NCBI GenBank assembly: GCA_044230205.1
Contig: JBGARN010000145.1
Coordinates: 1 to 8,526, forward strand
Length of the DNA stretch: 8,526 nucleotides
Reading direction: 5' to 3'
Source of the DNA: JAEUTH01 sp044230205
GTDB taxonomy: Bacteria; Bacteroidota; Bacteroidia; AKYH767-A; OLB10
Shown here: positions 1-6,676 of the stretch, piece by piece
Position numbering within the stretch: the first letter of the stretch is position 1
Layout: every line of letters begins with the position of its first letter
Program-made: the position numbers and the translations under genes
The notes under the pieces: model-generated
Told to the model about the DNA's origin: nothing
The model's database searches: none
The model's input: the letters and a program-made list of their open reading frames with translations, nothing else

Positions 1-367
1 GTATATCGCCACCATTTAAAAACCCCTTGGAAGCCAGTTGAATCATTGCAGGTGCATTAAGCGTGCTGCTTACTGGCACAGAAAAATCTGATTGTGGTTT
101 AAGCTTAACAGATTGCATACGACCTGAAACATCTGCAAGTGTGTCATTCCCGCTAATAATAAAGCAACCCATTTTCGATATTCGGCAGCCTACTTTATTG
201 GGATTGAAATAAATCATATCCAGATTTATTCCGGGGTTATTACTTATTCCCGTGAAACTCAGGTTTTCGATACGCTTGTACTGAATGTTTTCAACTTTAC
301 AGGAGGAAGCGATGCAACCAAGGATGGAAAGCACAAGTAACCATGATCTAAAGTTTATGATACGCAT
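1..367 (-). CDS. LEA2-like (WHy-type) lipoprotein, N-terminal part
   Basis: This is the N-terminal 122 codons of a gene that continues past the left edge. The protein starts MRIINFRSW, followed by a hydrophobic stretch and two cysteines, C18 (ILGC) and C23 (ASSC). C23 followed by K is the likelier lipidation site, so this should be a membrane-anchored lipoprotein. The mature part (about residues 40-115) has the pattern of LEA type 2/WHy domains. It has a beta strand ending in FNPNKVG, then alternating hydrophobic strands with a short turn (SGNDTLADVSG), then LKPQSDFSVPVS, which resembles the 'strength of binding/VPV' strand of that fold. No enzymatic function is expected; bacterial members are poorly understood envelope proteins. 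The start lies 13 bases after the nucleoside phosphorylase stop, so the two are probably co-transcribed. The lipoprotein call is firm; the LEA2 assignment is from pattern only. Confidence 0.6.
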   Translation of the reverse strand, partial: MRIINFRSWLLVLSILGCIASSCKVENIQYKRIENLSFTGISNNPGINLDMIYFNPNKVGCRISKMGCFIISGNDTLADVSGRMQSVKLKPQSDFSVPVSSTLNAPAMIQLASKGFLNGGDI

Positions 368-380
368 ATGTAGCAAACGA

Positions 381-1253
381 TTATTTAAGGGTGCTTAGTC
401 TGTCAAGAACTAATTCTATCATTTCGTTCATCCCTTTTTTATAATCCTTCGAAAAATTTTTGTTTACACGATTAGCAACAATCAGGTTTACTGATGCACA
501 ATGATGGCCAAGAATTTTTGCCAGGCCAAACATGGCGCTGGTTTCCATTTCAAAATTACTGATTCGATGATTGTTGAAACTAAAAGAGGTAAGCAAATCA
601 ACCATTCCCTGCCGTGCCAGTTGTGCGCGAATGACCCTTCCCTGTGGACCATAAAATCCGCAACATGATGCAGTAATGCCTGTTTTCATTTCACCGTTCA
701 ATAAGTCAAAAAGCAAAGCTGAACCTTTACTAATATAGCTCTGAGCAAAAACATTATAATTTGGATAGTGTTCCTGAAATGCTTCAAGCAATTGTTTTTC
801 ATCACCATCATTATCAAGGTTGTAAAAATTAAGTAGACCATCAAGCCCCAGGCCGTGTGTTGAACAAACAAATGAATCAACAGGAATATCTGCTTGAAGA
901 GAACCCGAAGTTCCAAGACGGATTAGTTTTAATGACGTTAATTGCGGTTTTATCTCGCGCTTAATTAAGTCAACATTTACCAGTGCATCCAGTTCGTTAT
1001 AAACAATATCAATATTATCAGTTCCAATACCAGTTGACATTACAGTAATTGGCCTTCCTTTATAGCTGCCCGTGTGGGTTACAAATTCGCGTTTTTGCTT
1101 TTTTATTTCTACTCTTTCAAAAAAACGACTCACCATTTCAACCCTGTCCGGATCGCCCACATTAATTACAATATCTGCAATATCACAAGGCAATAAATTA
1201 AGATGATAGATACTGCCGTCAGCATTAACAATAAGTTCTGATTCTTTTATCAT
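381..1253 (-). CDS. Nucleoside phosphorylase, uridine phosphorylase-like
   Basis: This 290-residue protein belongs to the PNP/UDP (NP-I) family, which cleaves nucleosides with phosphate to give a free base and (deoxy)ribose-1-phosphate in cytoplasmic salvage. Visible signatures are the phosphate-site GDPDR (33-37), STGIGTDN (73-80), RLGTSGSLQ (112-120; compare RIGTTGAIQ of E. coli Udp), FYGPQGR (200-206; the region of the base-specificity Q and R of uridine phosphorylases) and the ribose-binding NFEMET (233-238). The FY...Q.R pattern favours a pyrimidine (uridine) substrate over purines, but Bacteroidota members have diverged from E. coli Udp, so I give no gene symbol. The protein is slightly longer than E. 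coli Udp (about 253 residues), with extra sequence at the N-terminus and around 140-165. It sits 67 bases downstream of the symporter gene and 13 bases upstream of a lipoprotein gene, all on the same strand. Confidence 0.85.
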   Translation of the reverse strand: MIKESELIVNADGSIYHLNLLPCDIADIVINVGDPDRVEMVSRFFERVEIKKQKREFVTHTGSYKGRPITVMSTGIGTDNIDIVYNELDALVNVDLIKREIKPQLTSLKLIRLGTSGSLQADIPVDSFVCSTHGLGLDGLLNFYNLDNDGDEKQLLEAFQEHYPNYNVFAQSYISKGSALLFDLLNGEMKTGITASCCGFYGPQGRVIRAQLARQGMVDLLTSFSFNNHRISNFEMETSAMFGLAKILGHHCASVNLIVANRVNKNFSKDYKKGMNEMIELVLDRLSTLK

Positions 1254-1320
1254 TCTGAATAAGTTTGAATTTAGGAAATGATTTTTCTATTAGCCAGTTT
1301 CCAAATATTGAGAATCATTA

Positions 1321-2553
1321 TCACTCTTTAAGTTCATTTTCCCACTTTGAAACAAGAGTTGTTGCCACTGCATTACCAATTACATTGGTAGCGCTTCTTC
1401 CCATATCCAGCAACTGGTCAATGCCTAACAGCAACAATAAACCCGCTTCGGGCAATCCAAATTGCGGAAGCAATGCTGCTATAACAACCAGAGATGCGCG
1501 GGGCACACCAGCCATTCCTTTGCTGGTAACCAGCAAAATCAACATCATGGTAATTTGTTCTTCAATACTTAAAACCCTGCCATAGGTTTGGGCAATAAAA
1601 GCAGTGGCAAAAGTCATATACATAATGGAACCATCCAGGTTAAAAGAATAACCAAGCGGTAAAACAAAACTTATTATTCTATCACTGCATCCGAATTCCT
1701 TCAGCTTAGCTACCGTTTTCGGAAAAGCCGATTCGGAACTTGCTGTAGAAAATGCAAGTAAAAATGGTTCCTGTATACATTTTAGCAGCTTTATAAAGTT
1801 AACCTTTGCTGCATAGGTAATCAACCCGAGAATTATTATCCCAAAAAATATCAACCCTCCGTAAAAACATACAATGAGATAAAAATAACCCTTTATAATT
1901 TCAATGCCCTGTTGGGTAATTACAGCGCATATGGCTCCAAAAACACCCAGCGGGGCAAATTTCATTACATAGTTGGTAACAGTAAACATTACATGCGCCA
2001 GAGCATCGAGCGCCTTTATTATAGGCTTGCCGGTTTCACCAATTGCTGAAAGAGCCACTCCGAAAAAGAGAGAGAAAACCACAATGGGTAAAATTTCATT
2101 ATTGGCCATTGCTTCTATAACGCTTTTGGGTATTACATGGCTTACAAAATCCTTCAGAGTAATTGCCTTGCTGCTTATGGTGGTTGTAGCATCACTGGCA
2201 GGTATATCAAGATGCATATAGAAACCGGGCTTGAATACATTAACAATAACTAAACCCAGGGTTAAAGCAAGCAGTGTTGCAAACTGAAAGTAAAGAATTG
2301 TTTTAATCCCTATACGTCCTACTGTTTTAAAATCGCCAAGCTTAGCTATACCAACCACCAATGTTGAAAAAACGAGTGGAGCAATAATCATTTTAATGAA
2401 CCTCAGAAAAATATCGCTCAATATGGAAATATTGGAAGCAAATTGCTTGCGTGATTCAAGATCAGGATTATTCCACCGGTAAACTTCGCCAACCAGAGCA
2501 CCTGCAACCAGTGCAATAAAAATCCATGTAGTGAGATTTATTTTTTTCAGCAT
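1321..2553 (-). CDS. Dicarboxylate/acidic amino acid:cation symporter (DAACS/SLC1 family)
   Basis: This is a 410-residue inner-membrane transporter of the GltP/DctA/GltPh family, with the expected length and eight-helix plus two-hairpin layout. The HP1 serine motif is at 269-280 (STASSESAFPKT), the unwound TM7 motif NLDGS at 305-309 (canonical NMDGT), HP2 at 343-354 (TSKGMAGVPRAS) and the TM8 substrate site at 379-394. By alignment to GltPh from memory, D383 matches D394 (substrate amine) and R386 matches R397 (substrate side-chain carboxylate). N394 replaces D405, a sodium ligand. The D/R pair favours aspartate or glutamate. C4-dicarboxylate transporters of the DctA type lack the Asp, although the HP1 and NLDG sequences here look DctA-like. 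The gene diverges from ruvX and is followed by the phosphorylase after 67 bases. The family is certain; substrate and coupling ion are inferred. Confidence 0.9.
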   Translation of the reverse strand: MLKKINLTTWIFIALVAGALVGEVYRWNNPDLESRKQFASNISILSDIFLRFIKMIIAPLVFSTLVVGIAKLGDFKTVGRIGIKTILYFQFATLLALTLGLVIVNVFKPGFYMHLDIPASDATTTISSKAITLKDFVSHVIPKSVIEAMANNEILPIVVFSLFFGVALSAIGETGKPIIKALDALAHVMFTVTNYVMKFAPLGVFGAICAVITQQGIEIIKGYFYLIVCFYGGLIFFGIIILGLITYAAKVNFIKLLKCIQEPFLLAFSTASSESAFPKTVAKLKEFGCSDRIISFVLPLGYSFNLDGSIMYMTFATAFIAQTYGRVLSIEEQITMMLILLVTSKGMAGVPRASLVVIAALLPQFGLPEAGLLLLLGIDQLLDMGRSATNVIGNAVATTLVSKWENELKE

Positions 2554-2657
2554 ATCATTCTCATTAAAGAAGCGAAATGTAAAAGTTATATTTCAATAGC
2601 CTAAAAAGTCATTTAATTAGTTCCGCCTATTATTAATCAGCAACAAAAATATCTTTC

Positions 2658-2665
2658 TAAATTTG
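2658..2665 (+). promoter_or_regulatory. Candidate Bacteroidota -7 element for ruvX
   Basis: TAAATTTG matches the Bacteroidota primary-sigma -7 consensus TAnnTTTG exactly. It ends 6 bases before the ruvX ATG, so a transcript would start at or within a few bases of the start codon. No TTTG-type -33 element is found at the usual distance upstream, so the call rests on one 8-mer in AT-rich DNA. Confidence 0.35.
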
Positions 2666-2671
2666 CCGCCA

Positions 2672-3091
2672 ATGGCCCGGATAATTGCAATTGATTATGG
2701 TTTAAAACGAACAGGTATAGCAGTTACTGATCCTTTGCAACTTATAGCTACTGCATTAACTACTGTAGAAACCAAAGGCCTTCAGCAGTTTTTGCAAGAC
2801 TATATGGCTAAAGAAGAAGTGGAGAAAATTGTAGTTGGTGAGCCCCGGCAGATGAATAACACGCCATCTCAAATTGAACCGGCTATTAAACAGTTTATTG
2901 CTGAATTTCGAAAGAAAATCACAAATGCTGTTATCGTTCGTTTTGATGAACGTTTTACTTCAAAGATGGCCAGCCAATCCATGATTGTGGCCGGTTATAA
3001 AAAGAAAGACCGGAGAAATAAAGAAATGATTGATAAAATAAGTGCTGCAATATTGTTGCAATCCTATCTTGACAACAAGTTGCCCGAATAA
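2672..3091 (+). CDS. ruvX: RuvX/YqgF family pre-16S rRNA nuclease (putative Holliday junction resolvase)
   Basis: This 139-residue RNase H-fold protein belongs to the YqgF/RuvX family. The family is implicated in 5' maturation of 16S rRNA and was earlier proposed to be a Holliday junction resolvase. The fold's acidic residues are all present: D8 in IAIDYG, the VVGEP strand end (54-58), D92-E93 in FDERFTS (91-97) and D121 in IDKISAAILLQ (120-130). The length is typical. I use the ATG at 2672, giving MARIIAIDYG. An in-frame TTG at 2663 would add only MPP and lies inside a TAAATTTG promoter-like element. The gene is followed after 18 bases by def on the same strand, a pairing I recall as common in Bacteroidota, so they are probably one transcript. 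It diverges from the symporter gene across 118 bases. Confidence 0.92.
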   Translation: MARIIAIDYGLKRTGIAVTDPLQLIATALTTVETKGLQQFLQDYMAKEEVEKIVVGEPRQMNNTPSQIEPAIKQFIAEFRKKITNAVIVRFDERFTSKMASQSMIVAGYKKKDRRNKEMIDKISAAILLQSYLDNKLPE

Positions 3092-3109
3092 TTAAGAAAT
3101 AATATCTAT

Positions 3110-3670
3110 ATGATTTTACCCATAGTAGCCTACGGTGACCCTGTATTACGGAAGAAGGCTCAATCTATTGATAAAAATTACAACAGGCTAAATGAGATTA
3201 TTGCTGATATGTTTGAAACCATGTATAATGCAGCCGGTGTAGGTTTGGCTGCCCCGCAGGTTGGTCTGTCAATAAGATTGTTTGTGATTGATGCTGCTCC
3301 TTTTGCCGAAGATGATCATAGCCTGAGCACTTTTAAGAGAGTATTTATTAATGCCGAAATGATTGAGCAGCAAGGTGAACCATGGAAATTTAATGAAGGT
3401 TGTTTAAGCATACCTGGTATACGTGAAGATATTGAGCGAAACCCGAAACTTACACTGAAGTATCATGATGAAAATTTTAAGGAGCACACAGAATCATTTG
3501 AAGGCCTGAAAGCAAGAATTATTCAGCATGAATATGACCATATTGATGGAGTTCTGTTTACTGATAAAGTTTCGGGGTTGAAAAAAAGATTACTTCAGGG
3601 TAAACTTAATGATATTTCTAAAGGTAAAGTAAATGTTGATTACCGCATGAGGTTTGCTGTTAAAAAATAA
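3110..3670 (+). CDS. def: Peptide deformylase
   Basis: This 186-residue iron-dependent metallo-hydrolase removes the formyl group from the N-terminal methionine of nascent proteins. All three family motifs are intact: motif 1 GVGLAAPQ (43-50), motif 2 EGCLS (96-100) with metal ligand C98, and motif 3 HEYDH (140-144) with ligands H140 and H144 and catalytic E141. The insertion between motifs 1 and 2 (about 62-75, acidic) and the C-terminal basic tail (ending MRFAVKK) are as expected for Bacteroidota deformylases. The start MILPIVAYGDPVLR is the conserved N-terminus of the family. It lies 18 bases after ruvX. Downstream is a 133-base gap before aroK. Confidence 0.97.
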   Translation: MILPIVAYGDPVLRKKAQSIDKNYNRLNEIIADMFETMYNAAGVGLAAPQVGLSIRLFVIDAAPFAEDDHSLSTFKRVFINAEMIEQQGEPWKFNEGCLSIPGIREDIERNPKLTLKYHDENFKEHTESFEGLKARIIQHEYDHIDGVLFTDKVSGLKKRLLQGKLNDISKGKVNVDYRMRFAVKK

Positions 3671-3681
3671 CTACAATATTA

Positions 3682-3774
3682 ACTGGCGGTTATTTTAATC
3701 CTGTTGGCTAAAAATCAAAAATCTAAAACCTAAAAGCGTACATAAAACCTTTGCTTTCACCTTTAACCGCTGGT
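3682..3774. repeat. Imperfect inverted repeat in the def-aroK gap
   Basis: The arms are 3682-3692 (ACTGGCGGTTA) and 3764-3774 (TAACCGCTGGT). They can form 11 consecutive RNA pairs including two G-U wobbles, closing a 71-base loop that is A-rich with repeated AAAATC/TAAAACCT-like words. The right arm ends 29 bases before the aroK start. The long loop and absence of a T-run argue against a simple terminator; it may be a structured leader for aroK or chance. Confidence 0.35.
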
Positions 3775-3803
3775 CACTTATTATAATTAAAGAACTATAA
3801 ACA

Positions 3804-4307
3804 ATGCAGCCCATTTACATTATTGGTTTTATGGGCAGTGGCAAGACCACTGTTGGTAAACAATTAGCCCGGCAGTTACAATACAACTTTATTGATTTGG
3901 ATAATGAAATTGAAAAAGCAACACAACAATCTATAAGTGATATATTTAGTAATGTTGGTGAAGCTGGTTTCAGGCAACTTGAAAAGGAACAACTGGAAAA
4001 AACGTATAAGAGTAAGGCAACTGTAATTGCCTGTGGAGGAGGAACACCTTGTTTCTTTGATAACATTAATCGTATGAATGAAAATGGCATTACCATTTAT
4101 CTGCGCATGAATTCACGTGAATTGCTAAGCCGCTTAAAAAACAAACAAGATCATCGTCCACTTTTAACCGGAAAATCTGAAGCCGAGCTTTATGATTTTA
4201 TCGAACAAAAACTCAGTGAACGCGAAGTATTTTATTTAAAAGCCAGGCATATTATTCATGGGCTCAATGTTAAAATATCCGATTTGTGCACATTACTGAA
4301 GACTTAG
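3804..4307 (+). CDS. aroK: Shikimate kinase
   Basis: This 167-residue P-loop kinase phosphorylates shikimate at the 3-OH with ATP, in the pathway to chorismate and the aromatic amino acids. The Walker A motif is GFMGSGKTT (8-16). Shikimate-binding residues are visible as D33 (DLDNEI), R57 (GFRQLE) and the glycine triplet 78-80 (CGGGTP). The lid carries R118 in HRPLL, and R140 with Y144 (SEREVFY) matches the family's R-x-x-x-Y. The length is normal. The ATG at 3804 places the P-loop close to the N-terminus as in all members. It is the third rightward gene, 133 bases after def, so it may have its own promoter. Its stop is 4 bases from the stop of the converging TPR lipoprotein gene. Confidence 0.95.
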   Translation: MQPIYIIGFMGSGKTTVGKQLARQLQYNFIDLDNEIEKATQQSISDIFSNVGEAGFRQLEKEQLEKTYKSKATVIACGGGTPCFFDNINRMNENGITIYLRMNSRELLSRLKNKQDHRPLLTGKSEAELYDFIEQKLSEREVFYLKARHIIHGLNVKISDLCTLLKT

Positions 4308-4311
4308 TCAA

Positions 4312-5349
4312 TTATCGCATTACACGCTTTAAACTCTCACGTGCTTTATCAAAAGTCGGTTCGAGGTCAATACAACGCTGATAAGCCGTTTTTGCATTGC
4401 CAATGTCTCCCAATTGTTCAAAACAATAACCTTTATTATAAATGGCCTTAACAAACATGGTGTCGATGGCAAGCGACTGATCATAATATTTTATAGCCTC
4501 ACGGTACATTTTCAAATTTACCTGGTGGATATAACCCATATTAAAATAAGCATCGATGAATGAAGGGTCCAGTTGTGTAATTGTTGTATAGTCTTTGATG
4601 GCATTGTCGAAATCATTTTTATATTGATAACACAACGCTCTGCCGTAAAGTGAAGTAATCGCTTCGGGATTAATGCGCAAGGCATTATTGAAGTATTGCA
4701 GAGCTTCAGGTTTATTTCTTGCCTTTTCAATGTACCCTAACTGATCATATACATCAAAATAATTGGGATCAATGTCAATACAGTTTCTGAAAAATGAAAC
4801 CGCTTTATTAGTATCACCAGTTTCTTTGAGAATCATACCGAGCAGGTAATTTGATTTTAAATCTTTGGTATCAATTTCATATGCTTTGTTGGCATATTTA
4901 ATGGCCTGCTTATATTGTTTGATATAATACTGCAGTTCGCCCATTTTAAAATTTGCCTCTTTATTATCGGGCATAAGGCTCAGGCACTTTAAAAGAACAT
5001 CATAAGTCTGCCGAGTTTCATTACGGTAAAAATAAATATCTGCAAGATTGATATAATATGAAGCGTTGGTTGAATCAAGCATTATAGATCTTTCGGCATC
5101 ATCTTTAGCAAGCCCCAATTTCTTAAGCCTTACGTAGTATTTCGATCTTAAATAATACAAATGCGCATTACTGCTGTCGGCACTGATTTTTGCATTAAAT
5201 TCATTTAAAACATTATCTGTTACCGGCTGATCAGATTGTATGGGTTGCTGTGATGTACCTTCAGCCTGCTTATTACCAGGTGAACTACAGGCATTAAAAA
5301 AAACAGCAGCAATGCCTATTAAACAAAGTTCTTTAACTATTTTTATCAT
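4312..5349 (-). CDS. Tetratricopeptide-repeat lipoprotein
   Basis: This 345-residue protein has a lipoprotein signal peptide (hydrophobic 8-20, lipobox FNAC with C21), then a low-complexity Q/S/P-rich linker (about 22-48) and a TPR solenoid from about residue 61 to the end. Roughly eight 34-residue units can be followed by their G/A-Y...A and P-N spacing. Examples are around 98-129 (ASYYINLADIYFYRN to LMPDN), 165-196 (GDTNKAVSFFRNCIDIDPN), 214-229 (EALQYFNNALRINPE), 248-262 (DNAIKDYTTITQLDP) and 315-331 (DIGNAKTAYQRCIDLEP). It is probably an envelope-anchored scaffold that binds another protein; the partner and pathway cannot be told from the window. It lies downstream of recA on the same strand but is separated by a strong hairpin terminator, so it is likely transcribed on its own. 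It converges on aroK. Confidence 0.88.
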   Translation of the reverse strand: MIKIVKELCLIGIAAVFFNACSSPGNKQAEGTSQQPIQSDQPVTDNVLNEFNAKISADSSNAHLYYLRSKYYVRLKKLGLAKDDAERSIMLDSTNASYYINLADIYFYRNETRQTYDVLLKCLSLMPDNKEANFKMGELQYYIKQYKQAIKYANKAYEIDTKDLKSNYLLGMILKETGDTNKAVSFFRNCIDIDPNYFDVYDQLGYIEKARNKPEALQYFNNALRINPEAITSLYGRALCYQYKNDFDNAIKDYTTITQLDPSFIDAYFNMGYIHQVNLKMYREAIKYYDQSLAIDTMFVKAIYNKGYCFEQLGDIGNAKTAYQRCIDLEPTFDKARESLKRVMR

Positions 5350-5364
5350 AAAGCGACTATAAAC

Positions 5365-5395
5365 AAAGCCCGCAAATATAATATTGGCGGGCTTT
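5365..5395 (-). terminator. Intrinsic terminator downstream of recA
   Basis: The arms AAAGCCCGC (5365-5373) and GCGGGCTTT (5387-5395) form a perfect 9-bp GC-rich stem. Inside it, after one A/G mismatch, four more pairs close a 3-base loop (5379-5381). Read leftward, the stem is followed by a T-rich run (TTTGTTTAT overlapping the stem end). It sits 29 bases past the recA stop and 15 bases before the TPR lipoprotein start, so it should end the recA transcript. Confidence 0.85.
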
Positions 5396-5424
5396 TGAAT
5401 GGGTTATAACTCAGTTAACACCTG

Positions 5425-6435
5425 CTAATCATCGGTACGATTAGCAAATGCCTCCTTTATTTTTGCTTCAAGTTCATCAGCAAGTTCAGGATTATCGGCA
5501 AGAAGGTTCTTAACACCATCGCGGCCCTGGCCTAACTTTGAATCGCCATAACTGAACCAGCTTCCGCTCTTCTTGATAATGTTGGCTTCAACGCCAAGAT
5601 CAACTATCTCACCTGTTTTCGAAATTCCTTCTCCATACATAATATCAAACTCACAGGTTTTGAATGGAGGTGCTACTTTATTCTTTACAATCTTAACTTT
5701 AGTTCGATTACCTATTACAGAATCTCCATCTTTTATCTGTCCAATTCTGCGAATGTCAAGACGAACTGATGCATAGAATTTAAGTGCATTTCCACCTGTG
5801 GTAGTTTCAGGATTGCCGAACATAACACCAATTTTTTCGCGTAACTGGTTAATAAAAATACAGCAACAGCCGGTACGGCTAATGCTGGCAGTTAACTTAC
5901 GCAAAGCCTGTGACATCAAGCGGGCTTGTAATCCCATTTTCGAGTCACCCATTTCACCTTCAATTTCAGCCTTAGGAGTTAGTGCTGCCACAGAGTCTAT
6001 TACAATAATATCTATTGCGCCTGAGCGGATAAGATTATCTGCAATCTCTAATGCCTGTTCACCATTGTCAGGTTGTGAAATCAAAAGGTTTTCGATGTCA
6101 ACACCTAACTTTTGAGCATAAAAGCGATCGAATGCATGTTCTGCATCAATAAATGCAGCTATGCCGCCATTTGACTGCACTTCGGCTATTGCATGAATTG
6201 CAAGCGTAGTTTTACCTGATGATTCGGGACCATAAATTTCAATTATCCTTCCTTTAGGTAAACCACCAATACCAAGTGCAATATCCAAACCTAATGAACG
6301 TGTTGAAATTGCTTCCAAAGGTTCAACTGCTGTATCACCCATACGCATAATGGTACCTTTTCCATATGTTTTTTCAAGTTTGTCTATTGATAACTGAAGC
6401 GCCTTCAGTTTCTCTTTTACTTCATCTACTGCCAT
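5425..6435 (-). CDS. recA: Recombinase RecA
   Basis: This 336-residue DNA-dependent ATPase forms filaments on single-stranded DNA, catalyses strand exchange in recombinational repair and stimulates self-cleavage of LexA-type repressors. Motifs are Walker A GPESSGKTT (69-77), catalytic E99 in FIDAEHAF, Walker B IIVIDSV (143-149), loop L1 around EGEMGDSKMG (159-168) and loop L2 from NQLREKIG to TTTGGNALKF (196-220). The C-terminal domain is complete. The tail after it is very short (ANRTDD), unlike the long acidic tail of E. coli RecA. I chose the ATG at 6435 (MAVDEVKEKL). The frame is open for another 55 codons upstream, but that stretch is not RecA-like and overlaps the promoter. A terminator follows the gene, and a 241-base gap with a promoter and operator-like palindrome precedes it, so recA is probably monocistronic. 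Confidence 0.97.
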   Translation of the reverse strand: MAVDEVKEKLKALQLSIDKLEKTYGKGTIMRMGDTAVEPLEAISTRSLGLDIALGIGGLPKGRIIEIYGPESSGKTTLAIHAIAEVQSNGGIAAFIDAEHAFDRFYAQKLGVDIENLLISQPDNGEQALEIADNLIRSGAIDIIVIDSVAALTPKAEIEGEMGDSKMGLQARLMSQALRKLTASISRTGCCCIFINQLREKIGVMFGNPETTTGGNALKFYASVRLDIRRIGQIKDGDSVIGNRTKVKIVKNKVAPPFKTCEFDIMYGEGISKTGEIVDLGVEANIIKKSGSWFSYGDSKLGQGRDGVKNLLADNPELADELEAKIKEAFANRTDD

Positions 6436-6461
6436 TGTTTTTACGGTTTTTAATAATTTTC

Positions 6462-6483
6462 TATGCTTACAAATGTGAGCATA
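6462..6483. promoter_or_regulatory. Operator-like 22-base near-palindrome at the recA promoter
   Basis: The half-sites are TATGCTTACAA (6462-6472) and ATGTGAGCATA (6473-6483). Nine of the eleven half-site positions are symmetric: the outer TATGCT/AGCATA and the inner ACA/TGT share the same centre, and only the T/G position between them and the central A/A break symmetry. The probable recA -7 element (6470-6477) lies inside the dyad, the classic place for a repressor site. A damage-response (LexA-like) repressor is the natural candidate, but the sequence is neither the E. coli nor the Bacillus LexA box. Confidence 0.55.
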
Positions 6484-6498
6484 TTTTAGTTGAAACAA
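6470..6498 (-). promoter_or_regulatory. Probable recA promoter
   Basis: Read leftward, a -33-like TTG (6498-6496, within CTTGTTTC) is followed after 18 bases by CACATTTG (6477-6470). The latter matches the Bacteroidota -7 consensus TAnnTTTG at 5 of its 6 fixed positions. Transcription would begin near 6463-6466, leaving a leader of about 30 bases to the ATG at 6435. This supports that start codon. Confidence 0.5.
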
Positions 6499-6583
6499 GT
6501 TGATCACAAATAAAGATTTTAACAAACAAAAAGAAGCTAAAGAGTAATGCCGGCTTTTAGAAAAGTGCGCCCAACCTGATAAC

Positions 6584-6660
6584 AACTTCGGATATATCAC
6601 ATCATAAATTATACTATTGATAAATCGTCTTTCCTTTCTGTATTATTTCAAACCGAAGTT
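6584..6660. repeat. 8-bp inverted repeat upstream of recA
   Basis: AACTTCGG at 6584-6591 and its exact complement CCGAAGTT at 6653-6660 are separated by 61 AT-rich bases, in the gap between the MBL-fold gene stop and the recA promoter. The spacing is too long for a standard terminator, there is no T-run, and matching does not extend beyond 8 bp. The rest of the gap shows no gene. Confidence 0.25.
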
Positions 6661-6676
6661 CTATGGCTCATCGTGC

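Noticed and set aside
1277..1319. AATGATT/AATCATT inverted repeat between the symporter and phosphorylase genes, as a possible terminator
   Set aside because: The stem is short and AT-only with a 29-base loop and no T-run; an alternative GGAAA/TTTCC pairing overlaps it.
2574..2581. TACATTTC (leftward) as a -7 element for the symporter gene
   Set aside because: It differs from TAnnTTTG at the last base, and the only TTG upstream is 12 bases away, too close for a -33 element.
2663..2671. A TTG start for RuvX at 2663
   Set aside because: It adds only MPP before the conserved MARIIAIDYG and lies within a promoter-like TAAATTTG.
3815..4096. A 93-codon leftward frame antisense to aroK
   Set aside because: It is a shadow of the aroK coding frame; the forward product has every shikimate kinase motif.
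6436..6600. A 55-codon in-frame extension at the RecA N-terminus, starting at 6600
   Set aside because: It is not RecA-like, would give an unusually long N-terminus, and spans the probable promoter and operator at 6462-6498. The ATG at 6435 gives the family's normal start.
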